DNA of 64,000 nt, taken from assembly GCF_015277855.1 (NCBI RefSeq), contig NZ_CP063812.1, forward strand, positions 1,364,001 to 1,428,000. Direction: 5' to 3'. Of this stretch, positions 53,828 to 62,689 are shown one piece after another. The position numbers and the translations under genes were made by a program. Below the pieces are notes generated by a model. That model was given only the letters and a program-made list of their open reading frames with translations, did no database searches and was not told where the DNA came from. Position 1 is the stretch's first letter. Each line of letters opens with the position of its first letter. This stretch comes from Microbacterium cremeum. Its GTDB lineage: Bacteria > Actinomycetota > Actinomycetes > Actinomycetales > Microbacteriaceae.

Positions 53828-55120
53828 TCAGTCGTCGAGCCCTCCCAGGCGCGCCCGCACCTCGCCGAGCTCCGCTCTGGCAGCGGGCACGTCCAGCGTC
53901 GCGTCGAGCAGCTCCGGCGCGGTGAGGCGCCGCGGGCTCTTCTCGATCGGCGCCGGCTCGGTGACCGCATCGAGCTTGGTGGCATCGATGCCCGGGAACT
54001 TGCGCGCGCTCACGAGCACCCGCGTCTCGAGCGAGCCGGCGAAGCGGTTGTAGCTGTCGACGGTGCGCTCGATCGCACGCCGCAGGTCGTCCGCGTGCGA
54101 TGCCAGCGAGCCGAGCCGCTCGTAGAGCTGGTTGCCGAGGTCGAACAGCGCGCGCGCCTCCTGCGAGACGTCCTGCTGGGTCCACGTGTAGGCGACGGTC
54201 TTGAGGACCGCCCACAGGTTGACCGGCGACGCGAGCGCGACGCGCTTGCCGAAGGCGTAGTCGAGCAGCGACGGGTCCTCTTCCAGCGCGGCAGCCAGCA
54301 GCGACTCGCTCGGCACGAAGCACACCACGAACTCGGGGCTCGATGACAGTCCGGCCCAGTACCGCTTGCGGGCGAGCGCGTCGACGTGCGCGCGCACGGC
54401 CTTGACGTGCCGGTCGAGCAGCCCGCGCCGCCGCGCCCCCTCGGCCCCCTGCGCGGTGAGCGGGATCGCGCTCGCCTCGAGGAACGCGTCGAGCGGCACC
54501 TTGGCGTCGACGGCGATCGCCTTGTCGCCGGGAAGGCGGATCACCATGTCGGGGCGGCCGGCGCCGGCATCCGTCGTGATCGAAGCCTGCACATCGAAGT
54601 CCACGTGGTGCGTGAGGCCCGCAGCCTCGACCACCCGGCGCAGCTGCGTCTCGCCCCACACGCCCCGCGTGCTGCCCGAGCGGAGGGCGCTCGCGAGCGA
54701 CTCGGTGGTGGCGCGCAGGGCCTCGTCGGACTCGTGCGCGCGCCGCAGCTGCTCGGCGAGGGTGCCGAACTGGGTGTGGCGGTCGCGCTCGAGCTCGTCG
54801 ACCTTCGAGTGCATCGCGGCCAGCGTCTCTTGCACGGGGGCCAGCGCGCGCAGCACGGACTGCTCGCGCCGCTCGCGCTCCTCCCGCGCCGCCTGGTCGT
54901 GGCGCGCCTGCGAGGCCAGCTCTCGGTACAGCAGGAGCTGGTGGTCGAGCTGAGCCTGGATGCCGTGGCGGGCCGCGTCGGCGGCGGCGAGCCGCGTGCG
55001 CAGGTCGGCGTTCTCACGCGCCGCGCGGGAGGCTCCGCGTGCGAGCCCCGCGGCCCAGCCCGCGAGCGCGCCGAGGGCGAGCGTCGCGATCGCGATGGCC
55101 GAGAGCAGGAGTGCGTCCAT
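53828..55120 (-). CDS. rmuC: DNA recombination protein RmuC
   Basis: 430 aa. N-terminal membrane helix (residues 5-25), a long coiled coil (about 30-130, with RERREQSVLRALAPVQETLA), then the RmuC nuclease-like domain: GVWGETQLRRVVEAAG, DAKVPLDAFLEA, FVPSESLLAAALE. The family limits inversions at short repeats. CATCCT lies 6 nt before the ATG, compatible with leaderless transcription. Confidence 0.93.
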   Translation of the reverse strand: MDALLLSAIAIATLALGALAGWAAGLARGASRAARENADLRTRLAAADAARHGIQAQLDHQLLLYRELASQARHDQAAREERERREQSVLRALAPVQETLAAMHSKVDELERDRHTQFGTLAEQLRRAHESDEALRATTESLASALRSGSTRGVWGETQLRRVVEAAGLTHHVDFDVQASITTDAGAGRPDMVIRLPGDKAIAVDAKVPLDAFLEASAIPLTAQGAEGARRRGLLDRHVKAVRAHVDALARKRYWAGLSSSPEFVVCFVPSESLLAAALEEDPSLLDYAFGKRVALASPVNLWAVLKTVAYTWTQQDVSQEARALFDLGNQLYERLGSLASHADDLRRAIERTVDSYNRFAGSLETRVLVSARKFPGIDATKLDAVTEPAPIEKSPRRLTAPELLDATLDVPAARAELGEVRARLGGLDD

Positions 55121-55244
55121 GTCGACAGGATGCCCTCGACCTCCGACATCACCCGTGCACGACACCGAGCGCATGCCGGCATCGCCTCCGCGGGCGGACC
55201 TCCGCGCCGCGACCGGGATGCGCCGGCGTCGGCGACCCCGGCGA

Positions 55245-55847
55245 TCAGGCGACGGCGAACGAGACGGCGGGAGCCGCCGCGACCTCGATCTGCGACACGC
55301 GGACGCCGACGAGCGCGGCGAGACCGTCGATGTCGTCGGCGCCGACCCGCCGCGCCGCATCGATCATGACGTGAGCGCACGCCAGCGCGTCGGCCGTCGC
55401 GTTGTGGTGGGGGAAGTCGGCGAAGCCCGCCTCGGCGGCGACGAAGGGGAGTCGGTACGACTCGAGCTGGTAGACCTTCCGCGCGACCTGGAGGCTGCAC
55501 GCGTAGCGGTAGGACGGGCACTCGTCGCCGGTGGCGTCGCAGGCGCGCTTGATGACCGCCATGTCGAATCCGGCGTTGTGCGCGACCAGGATGTCGTCGC
55601 CGGCGAACGCCGCGAGATCGGCCAGCTGGCGGGTCCACGTCGGCGCGCCGATCACGTCTTCGGCGCGGATCCCGTGGATGCGCGTGTTCAGCTCGAAGAA
55701 CGCGTCGTGGCCCGCCGGCGGGCGGATCAGCCAGCCCGTCTTGTCGACCACCTCGCCGCCGCGCACACGGACGAGCCCGACGGCGCAGGCCGACGCATTG
55801 CTGGAGTTCGCCGTCTCGAAGTCGATCGCGGTGAAGTCCAGGGGCAC
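55245..55847 (-). CDS. DnaQ-like 3'-5' exonuclease (DEDDh)
   Basis: 200 aa. Exo I TAIDFETANSS, Exo II VAHNAGFDMAVI and Exo III HHNATADALACAHV hold the four acids and the His of a DEDDh exonuclease. Stand-alone, so probably repair or RNA trimming rather than the replicase proofreader. GTG 55847 begins right before the fold; a longer N-terminus is open but has no family similarity I can see. Confidence 0.9.
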   Translation of the reverse strand: MPLDFTAIDFETANSSNASACAVGLVRVRGGEVVDKTGWLIRPPAGHDAFFELNTRIHGIRAEDVIGAPTWTRQLADLAAFAGDDILVAHNAGFDMAVIKRACDATGDECPSYRYACSLQVARKVYQLESYRLPFVAAEAGFADFPHHNATADALACAHVMIDAARRVGADDIDGLAALVGVRVSQIEVAAAPAVSFAVA

Positions 55848-55949
55848 ACGCTCAGACTCACCCCGACCGGCGCGACGCCGGCGGAGGCGCGCCGCGTTCA
55901 GCCGGTGCGAGGCGCCGCCCGGGCTCGACAGCCCCGGGCCGGGTCGGCA

Positions 55950-55955
55950 TAGGCT
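55950..55955 (+). promoter_or_regulatory. Leaderless -10 of the methyltransferase gene at 55962
   Basis: TAGGCT, 6 nt before ATG 55962. Confidence 0.6.
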
Positions 55956-55961
55956 CGACGC

Positions 55962-56720
55962 ATGGCCAGTCGCGAGGAGATGTCGCTGTCGTTCGGCTCC
56001 GCCGCCCGCGCCTACGAGTCGGGCCGGCCGGACTACCCGCGCGAGGCCGTGGACTGGATGCTCGCCCCGGTGCGGCAGCCCGACCGGGCGCTGCGCGTCG
56101 CGGACGTCGGCGCCGGAACCGGCAAGCTCACGCGCACGGTCGTCGAGACCGGGGCCGAGGTCGTCGCGATCGACCCGGACCCCGGCATGCTCGGCGCGCT
56201 GCGCGAGCACGTGCACGGCGTGCCGACGTTCGTGGGGACGGCCGAGCGGATGCCGCTGCCCGACGCGTCGCTGGACGCGGTGCTGCTCGGACAGGCGTGG
56301 CACTGGGTCGATGTCGCCGGCGCCGCGGCCGAGACCGCCCGCGTGCTGCGCAGCGGCGGCGTCCTCGGCCTGGTGTGGAACATCCGCGACGAGTCCGACC
56401 CGTGGGTCGCGCGGCTGACCGCCGCGATGCACGGCAGCCATGCCGAGGAGATGCTCACCGGCGACGGTCCCCGCGTCGCCGCCCCGTTCGACGGGCTGGA
56501 GGAGCGGATGTGGGCGTGGACGCGATCGCTCACGCGCTCCGCGGTGCTGGACATGGTCGCGTCGCGGAGCTACGTCATCACCGCCTCCGACGACGACCGC
56601 GCCGCGATCCTCGCCGCCGTCGGCCGGCTGTTCGACGAACGCCGCGTCACCGAGGCATCCGGTGTCGAGGTCGTCGACCTGCCGTACGTCACGCGGGCGT
56701 ATCGCAGCATCCGCCCCTGA
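55962..56720 (+). CDS. Class I SAM-dependent methyltransferase
   Basis: 252 aa. SFGSAARAYESGRPDYP at the N-terminus and VADVGAGTGKLTRTVVETGA, then DAVLLGQAWHWVD: a methyltransferase type 11 domain of the TAM/UbiE-like group. Substrate not predictable. It is convergent with the next methyltransferase, whose stop lies 26 bp away. Confidence 0.88.
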   Translation: MASREEMSLSFGSAARAYESGRPDYPREAVDWMLAPVRQPDRALRVADVGAGTGKLTRTVVETGAEVVAIDPDPGMLGALREHVHGVPTFVGTAERMPLPDASLDAVLLGQAWHWVDVAGAAAETARVLRSGGVLGLVWNIRDESDPWVARLTAAMHGSHAEEMLTGDGPRVAAPFDGLEERMWAWTRSLTRSAVLDMVASRSYVITASDDDRAAILAAVGRLFDERRVTEASGVEVVDLPYVTRAYRSIRP

Positions 56721-56746
56721 CGGACGGGCCCGACCCGTTCGTGGCG

Positions 56747-57403
56747 TCAGGCGCGCACGGCCCCGATCACGTGCCACGGCCCGCTTCTGTCGCGATAGCG
56801 CGGTTCGAGGCCCTCGCTGCGCAGGACGGCGACCATGTCGTCCGGTGCGTGGACGAACGAGCGGTAGGTGCTCCCGGTGAGAGCGCACCAGGCGTTGACC
56901 AGGTGCGACCCGAGCCGCGTGACCCACGTACTCCTCGGGTGGCTGAAGACGACCGCCCGGCGCGCGCGTGCTCCCGCCGCCCCGAGCAGCCGGCCGTAGT
57001 CGGGGTAGCAGCACACGACGCGGTGCAGCACGACGATGTCGGCGGGCTCCACCGCCTCGGGAGTTCGCGCGACGTCGACCCCCAGCATCCGTGTCGCCCG
57101 ATCGCGAAGGCCGGCCTCGTCGAGCAGGCGCGTCGCCTCGGGTTCGTACGCAGACGACAGCTCGACGTTGGTGGTGCGGGCGGCCCCGCGCTTCAGCGCC
57201 TCGAGCTGGATGTCGCCGATGCCGCCGCCGATCTCGAGCAGCGACGCGTCGTCGAGGCCCACCGACGCGGCGATGTCGAGGACGAGCCGGGCCGACGGGG
57301 TGAGCCCCGTTCGGCGGTAGTCGCGCGCGAGACGGCGGGCGAAGCGCGCGTCGAACTCGCGCTCGTACCCGTCCGCACCCTGCGGGGCGCAGCAGTCGTC
57401 CAC
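56747..57403 (-). CDS. Class I SAM-dependent methyltransferase, type 12-like
   Basis: 218 aa. LLEIGGGIGDIQLEALKRGA is the SAM loop and IVVLHRVVCCYPDYGRLL follows at the usual motif IV place; the N-terminus holds DDCCAPQGADGYEREFDARF. Substrate unknown. GTG 57403 lies 6 nt after GATACT, leaderless; longer open sequence upstream runs into repeat DNA and is rejected. Confidence 0.83.
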   Translation of the reverse strand: MDDCCAPQGADGYEREFDARFARRLARDYRRTGLTPSARLVLDIAASVGLDDASLLEIGGGIGDIQLEALKRGAARTTNVELSSAYEPEATRLLDEAGLRDRATRMLGVDVARTPEAVEPADIVVLHRVVCCYPDYGRLLGAAGARARRAVVFSHPRSTWVTRLGSHLVNAWCALTGSTYRSFVHAPDDMVAVLRSEGLEPRYRDRSGPWHVIGAVRA

Positions 57404-57409
57404 GGGATC

Positions 57410-57415
57410 AGTATC
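57410..57415 (-). promoter_or_regulatory. Leaderless -10 of the methyltransferase gene at 57403
   Basis: GATACT on the minus strand, 6 nt before GTG 57403. Confidence 0.5.
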
Positions 57416-57445
57416 GTCCTCCCGGGCCGTCGCCGACAGCGACCG

Positions 57446-57641
57446 CGCTCGCATCGACCCGGTGCAGGTCTCGATACGGCTCGTTCCTCGCCTACTCGAC
57501 CTTGACCCGCACCGCATCAACGCTCGCTAGCGCTCGCATTGACCCGGTGCCGGTGCAGGTCTCGATACGGCTCGTTCCTCGCCTACTCGACCTTGACCCG
57601 CACCGCATCAACGCTCGCTAGCGCTCGCATTGACCCGGTGC
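57446..57641. repeat. 91-bp tandem repeat with a partial third copy
   Basis: Unit 1 is 57461-57551 and unit 2 is 57552-57641, with no mismatch seen; a partial copy of the unit's end precedes at about 57446-57460. The unit contains GGTCTCGATACGGCTCGTTC and CTCGCCTACTCGACC, an imperfectly self-complementary stretch, and GCTCGCTAGCGCTCGC around the palindrome CGCTAGCG. The first part resembles an interspersed intergenic repeat I associate with Microbacteriaceae. Confidence 0.85.
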
Positions 57642-57656
57642 GCGTCAACGTAGACT
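57630..57656 (+). promoter_or_regulatory. ychF promoter, -35 within the repeat
   Basis: TTGACC (57630-57635, end of repeat unit 2), 15 bp, TAGACT (57651-57656), 8 nt, GTG 57665. Spacing is short, so the -35 assignment is tentative. Confidence 0.45.
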
Positions 57657-57664
57657 GGATGCCC

Positions 57665-58738
57665 GTGGCTCTCACCATTGGCATCGTCGGACTCCCGAAC
57701 GTCGGCAAGTCGACCCTCTTCAACGCCCTGACCAAGAATCAGGTGCTCGCGGCGAACTACCCGTTCGCGACGATCGAGCCGAACATCGGGGTGGTCAACC
57801 TTCCCGATCCCCGGCTCGGGACGCTCGCCGAGATCTTCCACTCGGAGCGCATCCTGCCGGCGGCGGTGTCGTTCGTCGACATCGCCGGCATCGTCCGCGG
57901 CGCCTCGGAGGGCGAGGGGCTCGGCAACCAGTTCCTCGCGAACATCCGCGAGGCGGATGCCATCGCCCAGGTCGTGCGCGGGTTCAGCGACGACGACGTC
58001 GTGCACGTCGACGGCGCGGTGAACCCGCAGAGCGACATGGAGACGATCAACGCCGAGCTGCAGCTGGCCGACCTCCAGACCCTCGAGAAGGCGATCGCCC
58101 GGTACGAGAAGGAGGTCCGCGGCAAGAAGGCCGAGCCGATCGTGCTCGAGACCGCGCTCGCCGCGAAGGATGCGCTCGAGCGAGGCGTGCTGCTGTCGGC
58201 GTCGGGCATCGATCTGACCCCCGTCAAGGAGCTGGGCCTGCTGACCGCGAAGCCCTTCATCTTCGTCTTCAACGTCGATGAGGCGGTGCTGACGGATGCC
58301 TCGAAGAAGGCGGCGCTGGAGGCCCTGGTGGCGCCCGCCAAGGCGGTGTTCCTCGATGCGAAGATCGAGTCCGAGCTCATCGACCTCGACCCCGAGGACG
58401 CCGCGGAGCTGCTCGCGTCGACCGGTCAGGAGGAGTCTGGCCTCGACCAGCTCGCACGCATCGGGTTCGACACGCTCGGACTGCAGACCTACCTGACGGC
58501 GGGTCCCAAGGAGGCCCGCGCGTGGACGATCGGCAAGGGCTGGAAGGCTCCGCAGGCCGCGGGCGTCATCCACACCGACTTCGAGAAGGGCTTCATCAAG
58601 GCCGAGGTCATCTCGTTCGACGACCTCGTCGAGACGGGGTCCGTCATCGAGGCCCGCGCGAAGGGCAAGGCGCGCCTGGAGGGCAAGGACTACGTCATGC
58701 AGGACGGCGACGTCGTCGAGTTCCGCTTCAACGTCTGA
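57665..58738 (+). CDS. ychF: Redox-regulated ATPase YchF
   Basis: 357 aa, standard length. Obg-family P-loop protein that binds ATP in preference to GTP and associates with ribosomes. G1 GLPNVGKSTLFNALTKN, G3 DIAGIVRGASEGEGLGNQF, NVDE in place of the usual NKxD, and the C-terminal TGS domain ending DYVMQDGDVVEFRFNV. GTG 57665 gives the family N-terminus MALTIGIVGLP; the longer frame upstream translates repeat DNA. Confidence 0.97.
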   Translation: MALTIGIVGLPNVGKSTLFNALTKNQVLAANYPFATIEPNIGVVNLPDPRLGTLAEIFHSERILPAAVSFVDIAGIVRGASEGEGLGNQFLANIREADAIAQVVRGFSDDDVVHVDGAVNPQSDMETINAELQLADLQTLEKAIARYEKEVRGKKAEPIVLETALAAKDALERGVLLSASGIDLTPVKELGLLTAKPFIFVFNVDEAVLTDASKKAALEALVAPAKAVFLDAKIESELIDLDPEDAAELLASTGQEESGLDQLARIGFDTLGLQTYLTAGPKEARAWTIGKGWKAPQAAGVIHTDFEKGFIKAEVISFDDLVETGSVIEARAKGKARLEGKDYVMQDGDVVEFRFNV

Positions 58739-58756
58739 GTGAGAGGACCCCACACC

Positions 58757-59446
58757 GTGACCGAGACCCAGATCTTCGAGCCCGACGGCCGCGCGATCCC
58801 GTATGCCGACGAGGGGACCACCGGTCCCGCCGTGGTGCTGATCCCCGGCCGCGGCCTGAACATCAGCTACCTCGGCCCGCTCGCCCACGCGCTTGTGGAG
58901 GAGGACTTCCGCGTCGTCCGCATCGGCCCGCGCCACCCCGCGACGGCCGCCGATGCGACGGTGTCGATGCACGACCTCGCTCAGGACGTCGTCGACGTGA
59001 TGGACAGCATCGGGCTCGGCAGCGCGTGGATCGGCGGTCACGCGTTCGGCGGCTCGGTGGCGCGCACGGTGTCGCTCGACCACCCGGGACGCGTCGGCGG
59101 CGTGCTGCTGCTCGGCGTCGAGGGCGCCGAGCAGACCGATGAGCTGGGCGCCGGGGGGTCCGGGATCCCCGAGGGCGCGCGCGATGTCGAGGTGGATGCG
59201 ATGCAGCGGGCCGCGCAGGACGCGTCGCCCGACATCGAGTGGTCCACGCTCGCCCCGGCCGTGCCGGTCCTCGTCGTCCAGGGTGCCGAGGACCGCCTCA
59301 CGCCTCCGGCGAACGGCGAGCGGCTCCGGGAGTCCGCGCCCGACCGCGTGAGCGTGGTGGGCGTGGAAGGCGCCGGGCACCTCTTCCCCGTGACGCACGT
59401 CGGCGCGACCGCGTGGCCGATCGAGGACTACCTCGACTGGGACTGA
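58757..59446 (+). CDS. Alpha/beta-hydrolase-fold protein lacking the nucleophile serine
   Basis: 229 aa. VLIPGRGLNISYL (oxyanion strand), VPVLVVQGAEDRLTPP (acid) and GAGHLFPVTH (His) fit the fold, but the nucleophile elbow reads IGGHAFGGS, with Ala where GHSxGG has Ser. If read correctly it is not an ordinary serine hydrolase and may be a binding protein or use a different chemistry. GTG 58757 follows GAGAGGA and lies 18 nt after the ychF stop, so the two are probably co-transcribed. Confidence 0.8.
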   Translation: MTETQIFEPDGRAIPYADEGTTGPAVVLIPGRGLNISYLGPLAHALVEEDFRVVRIGPRHPATAADATVSMHDLAQDVVDVMDSIGLGSAWIGGHAFGGSVARTVSLDHPGRVGGVLLLGVEGAEQTDELGAGGSGIPEGARDVEVDAMQRAAQDASPDIEWSTLAPAVPVLVVQGAEDRLTPPANGERLRESAPDRVSVVGVEGAGHLFPVTHVGATAWPIEDYLDWD

Positions 59447-59707
59447 GCCGAAACCGGCGAGCGATTCCCCGCGCCGGCCGCGCCGCCGCCGCGTGGTGCC
59501 CGATCTCCGGCGTCGCCGCGCGGCGACCTGACCCGTCCGGCACCCGGCGCACCTGGCCAACGATGTCAGGATCGGCCGCCATCGGGCATTTCTCTATGAG
59601 AGCCGGGTTGTGGGCACCCGCGGGGAGAGAGCCGCTGTGGACGGTCGTGAGGGGGCGTCGCGAAGGCATGAGAGCATTGCCTGGACGATTTCGGGTTCAG
59701 GACGGGT
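59447..59707. other. Gap before the second ECF sigma gene
   Basis: 261 bp with no convincing gene. It holds short GC-rich inverted stretches and, nearer the sigma gene, a less GC-rich section (59590-59700). I could not identify a promoter with confidence. Confidence 0.5.
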
Positions 59708-60208
59708 ATGCGAGACGGGTTCGAGGCGCTGTACCGCGCGCACTACGAAGCGGTGCACCGGTTCGTGAACCGGCGGCTCGCGGGCAGCGCCGACGACATC
59801 GTCGCGTCGACGTTCGAGCTCGCCTACCGCAAGCTCCGGAACGACCACCCGCACCCCGTCGGCTGGCTGATCCGCACCGCCGCGAACCTGGTGAAGACCG
59901 AACTGCGCAGGCAGGAGCGGGAACGGCGCGCTCTGCGCGACGCCGACCTGGTGCTGTCCGCGCCGGGCGAGGGCGGTGACCTCGACACGCTCTCGAGCCT
60001 GCTCGAGCGGATGCCGCGTGCCCACCGCCAGGTGCTCCAGCTGACCTATTGGGACGAGCTGAGCGCGGCGGAGGCGGGCGTCGTGCTCGGCTGCTCCGAG
60101 CAGGCGGTGTGGAAGCGGCTCAGCCGGGCCAAGGCGGCGCTCAGGGCCGCATGGCCGACCGAGACCGACCTCGACGGCGACAGAGAGGGGGCGGAGACGT
60201 ATGCGTAG
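59708..60208 (+). CDS. ECF-type sigma factor, divergent
   Basis: 166 aa. Region 2 YRAHYEAVHRFVNRRLAGSA, DDIVASTFELAYRKL and WLIRTAANLVKTELRR; region 4 MPRAHRQVLQLTYWDELSAA and GCSEQAVWKRLSRAKAALR. It overlaps the next gene by 8 bp, so that membrane protein is likely its regulator or effector. The start is uncertain: ATG 59708 lacks a strong ribosome site. Confidence 0.88.
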   Translation: MRDGFEALYRAHYEAVHRFVNRRLAGSADDIVASTFELAYRKLRNDHPHPVGWLIRTAANLVKTELRRQERERRALRDADLVLSAPGEGGDLDTLSSLLERMPRAHRQVLQLTYWDELSAAEAGVVLGCSEQAVWKRLSRAKAALRAAWPTETDLDGDREGAETYA

Positions 60209-61247
60209 GCGCGACATCGGCGACGACGAGCTCGCGCGCCTGCTCCGCGCCCTCGACCCGGTCGCACGCGAGCCGGACGCAGAGGCGAGAGCCCGCAAGG
60301 AGCGGATCTGGGCCCGGATCTCGGAGCGCATCGACGGCGAGTCCGCGCCGGCGGGATCGTCGCGGCGCGCACGGATGTGGTGGAGCATCTCGCTGCCGGC
60401 GCTGGCCGCCGTCGTGGCGCTCATCGTCGTGCTGGTGGCGAACCCGTTCGCCACCCCGGCCCCCGCCGCCGCGCAGGGGCTGCCGCCGCTGGTCTACGAG
60501 GCCTCCGAGCTGTCCCTCGACGAGCACCTCGCCCGCGCGCGCGAGCAGCTCGCCGCGTCGCCCGGTCCGGCGGAGCCGATCCGCGAGGCGACCGTCGTCG
60601 CGTGGTACTCGCACACCGTGATGGACGGGGAGGAGCGCGGCACGGTCATCTCGCCGGAGGTGATGACCACGTCGTGGGACGAGACGTTCGCGATGCGCAT
60701 CCGCGTGACGGCCGGACACCCCTATGTCGCGGGCGGCACCGGCGAGCAGCCCCCGACGCGACCCGATCTGCCGGCCGAAGGCACCGTCGTGCGCGACGAC
60801 ACCATCGAACCCGAGATGAACCTGATCGAGGGCGAGCCGCTGCCCGCCCTCGTCCCGGGCAGCGGCGTCGACTTCTACCGGAGCTACGTGCAGGAGTGGG
60901 TCGGCGCATACGGCGGCGGCGCCGACCTGGCGCTGCGCGCGATCGAGGACCAGCTCAACTTCTGGACGCTCACCAACGCGCAGCAGGCCGACCTGCTCAC
61001 CGTGCTCGGCGAGCAGGAGGGGCTCGAGCTGCTCGGGGTCACGCGCGATCGCGCCGGCCGCGAGGTGTTCGGGGTGTCGGCCATGTCCGACACCGGCATG
61101 CACGAGTCCGTGCTGCTGATCTCGACCGAGACCGGGCACATCCTCGGCAGCGAGACGATCTACCTCGGCGACGAACCGGAGTTCCCGATTCCGACGGGCA
61201 CGGTCATGAGCTACCAGATGTGGGGTCTCGCGCCCGACGAGCGCTGA
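60201..61247 (+). CDS. Membrane protein partner of the ECF sigma factor (CU044_5270-like)
   Basis: 348 aa. Cytosolic N-terminus of about 55 residues (DDELARLLRALDPVAREP), one helix (58-78, SLPALAAVVALIVVLVANPF), and a large outside domain of about 265 residues with HTVMDGEERGTVISPEVMTT. The layout is that of membrane anti-sigma factors, although no zinc finger is present. Similar proteins downstream of ECF genes are called CU044_5270 family. Coupled by an 8-bp overlap. Confidence 0.72.
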   Translation: MRRRDIGDDELARLLRALDPVAREPDAEARARKERIWARISERIDGESAPAGSSRRARMWWSISLPALAAVVALIVVLVANPFATPAPAAAQGLPPLVYEASELSLDEHLARAREQLAASPGPAEPIREATVVAWYSHTVMDGEERGTVISPEVMTTSWDETFAMRIRVTAGHPYVAGGTGEQPPTRPDLPAEGTVVRDDTIEPEMNLIEGEPLPALVPGSGVDFYRSYVQEWVGAYGGGADLALRAIEDQLNFWTLTNAQQADLLTVLGEQEGLELLGVTRDRAGREVFGVSAMSDTGMHESVLLISTETGHILGSETIYLGDEPEFPIPTGTVMSYQMWGLAPDER

Positions 61248-61342
61248 GATCTCCGACGGCGCGGCGAAGCGCCCGATAGCACCTCGACCACACCCCTGCA
61301 ACAGCCTTCCCCGAACCGGGCGGTGGGCGCAGGGTGGAGGGC

Positions 61343-62308
61343 ATGGTGTTCCTCGGGTATCACGCATCGCACGAGCAGCTGCCGCCGTCCGCCCTTCTCG
61401 CTTCGGTGCAGGACGCCGAACGCGCGGGGTTCGACGGCGCGATGTGCTCCGACCACCTCGCCCCGTGGGGCCTCGCGCAGGGCGAGTCGGGCTACACGTG
61501 GAGCTGGCTCGGTGCGGCACTGGCCACGACGAACCTCTCGTTCGGCACGGTGACCGCGCCCGGCCAGCGCTATCACCCGGTCATCACGGCGCAGGCGATC
61601 GCGACCCTGGCCGAGATGTTCCCCGGGAGGTTCTGGTGCGCGCTCGGCAGCGGCGAGGCGGTCAACGAGCATGTCACCGGCGACGCGTGGCCGCCCAAAC
61701 CGGAACGGCAGGATCGACTCGCGCAGGCCGCGGATGTCATGCGGCGCCTCATCGCGGGGGAGCGCGTCGACCACGACGGCGCGTTCCGCGTGCACGACGC
61801 GCGGATCTGGTCGCGGCCCGACGCACCGCCCCCGTTCTTCGCGGCCGCGGCCTCCGAGCCCACGGCGGCCTGGGCCGCGGAGTGGGCCGAGGGCGTCATA
61901 ACGGTCGGCCACGACCCCGAGGTCGTGGGCCGCATCCTCGCCGCGTACCGGGATGCCGGCGGCACCGGTCCGTGTGCCGTCCAGGTGCATGTGAGCCTCG
62001 GCGCGTCGCGCACCGAGGCGCTCCGGACGGCCGCCGACCAGTGGCGGCAGGCGACCGTCCCCGCGGACCTCATGTGGGATCTCATGCAGCCGGAGGACTT
62101 CGACCGTCTGGCGGATCCCTCCGACGTCGGGGCCGTCGAACGCGGTGTGCTCGTCGCCACCGACGATCAGGAGGTGGCCGAGCGCGTGGCTGCGATCGCC
62201 GCCGCCGGCGCCGATCGGCTCTACCTGCACGACGTCGCCCAGGATCAGCGGCCCTTCCTCGACCGCGCGCGAGACGGTCTCCTCGACGGGATCAGGGAGC
62301 TCTCGTGA
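61343..62308 (+). CDS. LLM-class flavin oxidoreductase (non-F420 type)
   Basis: 321 aa luciferase-like barrel. MVFLGYHASHEQLPPSALLA, FDGAMCSDHLAPW, SWLGAALATTNLSFGTVT and CALGSGEAVNEHV match the subgroup described as probable non-F420 flavinoid oxidoreductases (TIGR03885-like). Cofactor FMN is therefore likelier than F420. ATG 61343 has GGAGGG 2 nt before; GTG 61334 is the alternative. Confidence 0.88.
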   Translation: MVFLGYHASHEQLPPSALLASVQDAERAGFDGAMCSDHLAPWGLAQGESGYTWSWLGAALATTNLSFGTVTAPGQRYHPVITAQAIATLAEMFPGRFWCALGSGEAVNEHVTGDAWPPKPERQDRLAQAADVMRRLIAGERVDHDGAFRVHDARIWSRPDAPPPFFAAAASEPTAAWAAEWAEGVITVGHDPEVVGRILAAYRDAGGTGPCAVQVHVSLGASRTEALRTAADQWRQATVPADLMWDLMQPEDFDRLADPSDVGAVERGVLVATDDQEVAERVAAIAAAGADRLYLHDVAQDQRPFLDRARDGLLDGIRELS

Positions 62309-62435
62309 TCGCCGTCGCCGCGTTCGCACCGCCGGTGAGGGCGCGTGAGGAACGGACACCATGGACGCCCGCGGATGTCAAGCCCCTGGCGCTGCGGGGC
62401 CGACCAGGAGAGGGTGCAGAAGCAGGAGGATCGCC

Positions 62436-62669
62436 ATGACCCCGAGGTTCGCCTTGACGCCGAGGTTCACTAAGAAGCAGGGGAGCCCGTCGCAACGGAC
62501 GGACTCACGAACCGGACGCCAGGACACGGCGGCGACGGAGCATCCGCGCAACGACGAGCGGACCGCCGACCCGGGCCGCGGCACCGAGGAGGAGCGCGGC
62601 GCAGAGCGGGCCGCGCGCGAGCGCCTGTTCCAGCGTTCCCGCCCGATGCCGGCCGATCGGCACGAGTGA
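62436..62669 (+). CDS. Small hydrophilic protein, unknown
   Basis: 77 aa, charged and without hydrophobic core: disordered by appearance. It opens with the internal duplication MTPRFA/LTPRFT, coded by near-identical DNA (62439-62471). A strong AGGAGG lies before ATG 62436, so translation is likely. Followed by another small gene with an equally strong site, suggesting a pair. No family recognised. Confidence 0.6.
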   Translation: MTPRFALTPRFTKKQGSPSQRTDSRTGRQDTAATEHPRNDERTADPGRGTEEERGAERAARERLFQRSRPMPADRHE

Positions 62670-62689
62670 AGCACCACCAGGAGGAATCC

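Noticed and set aside
57539..57664. Extended N-terminus of YchF
   Set aside because: It translates the tandem repeat, lies upstream of the -10, and the family begins at MALTIGIVGLP.
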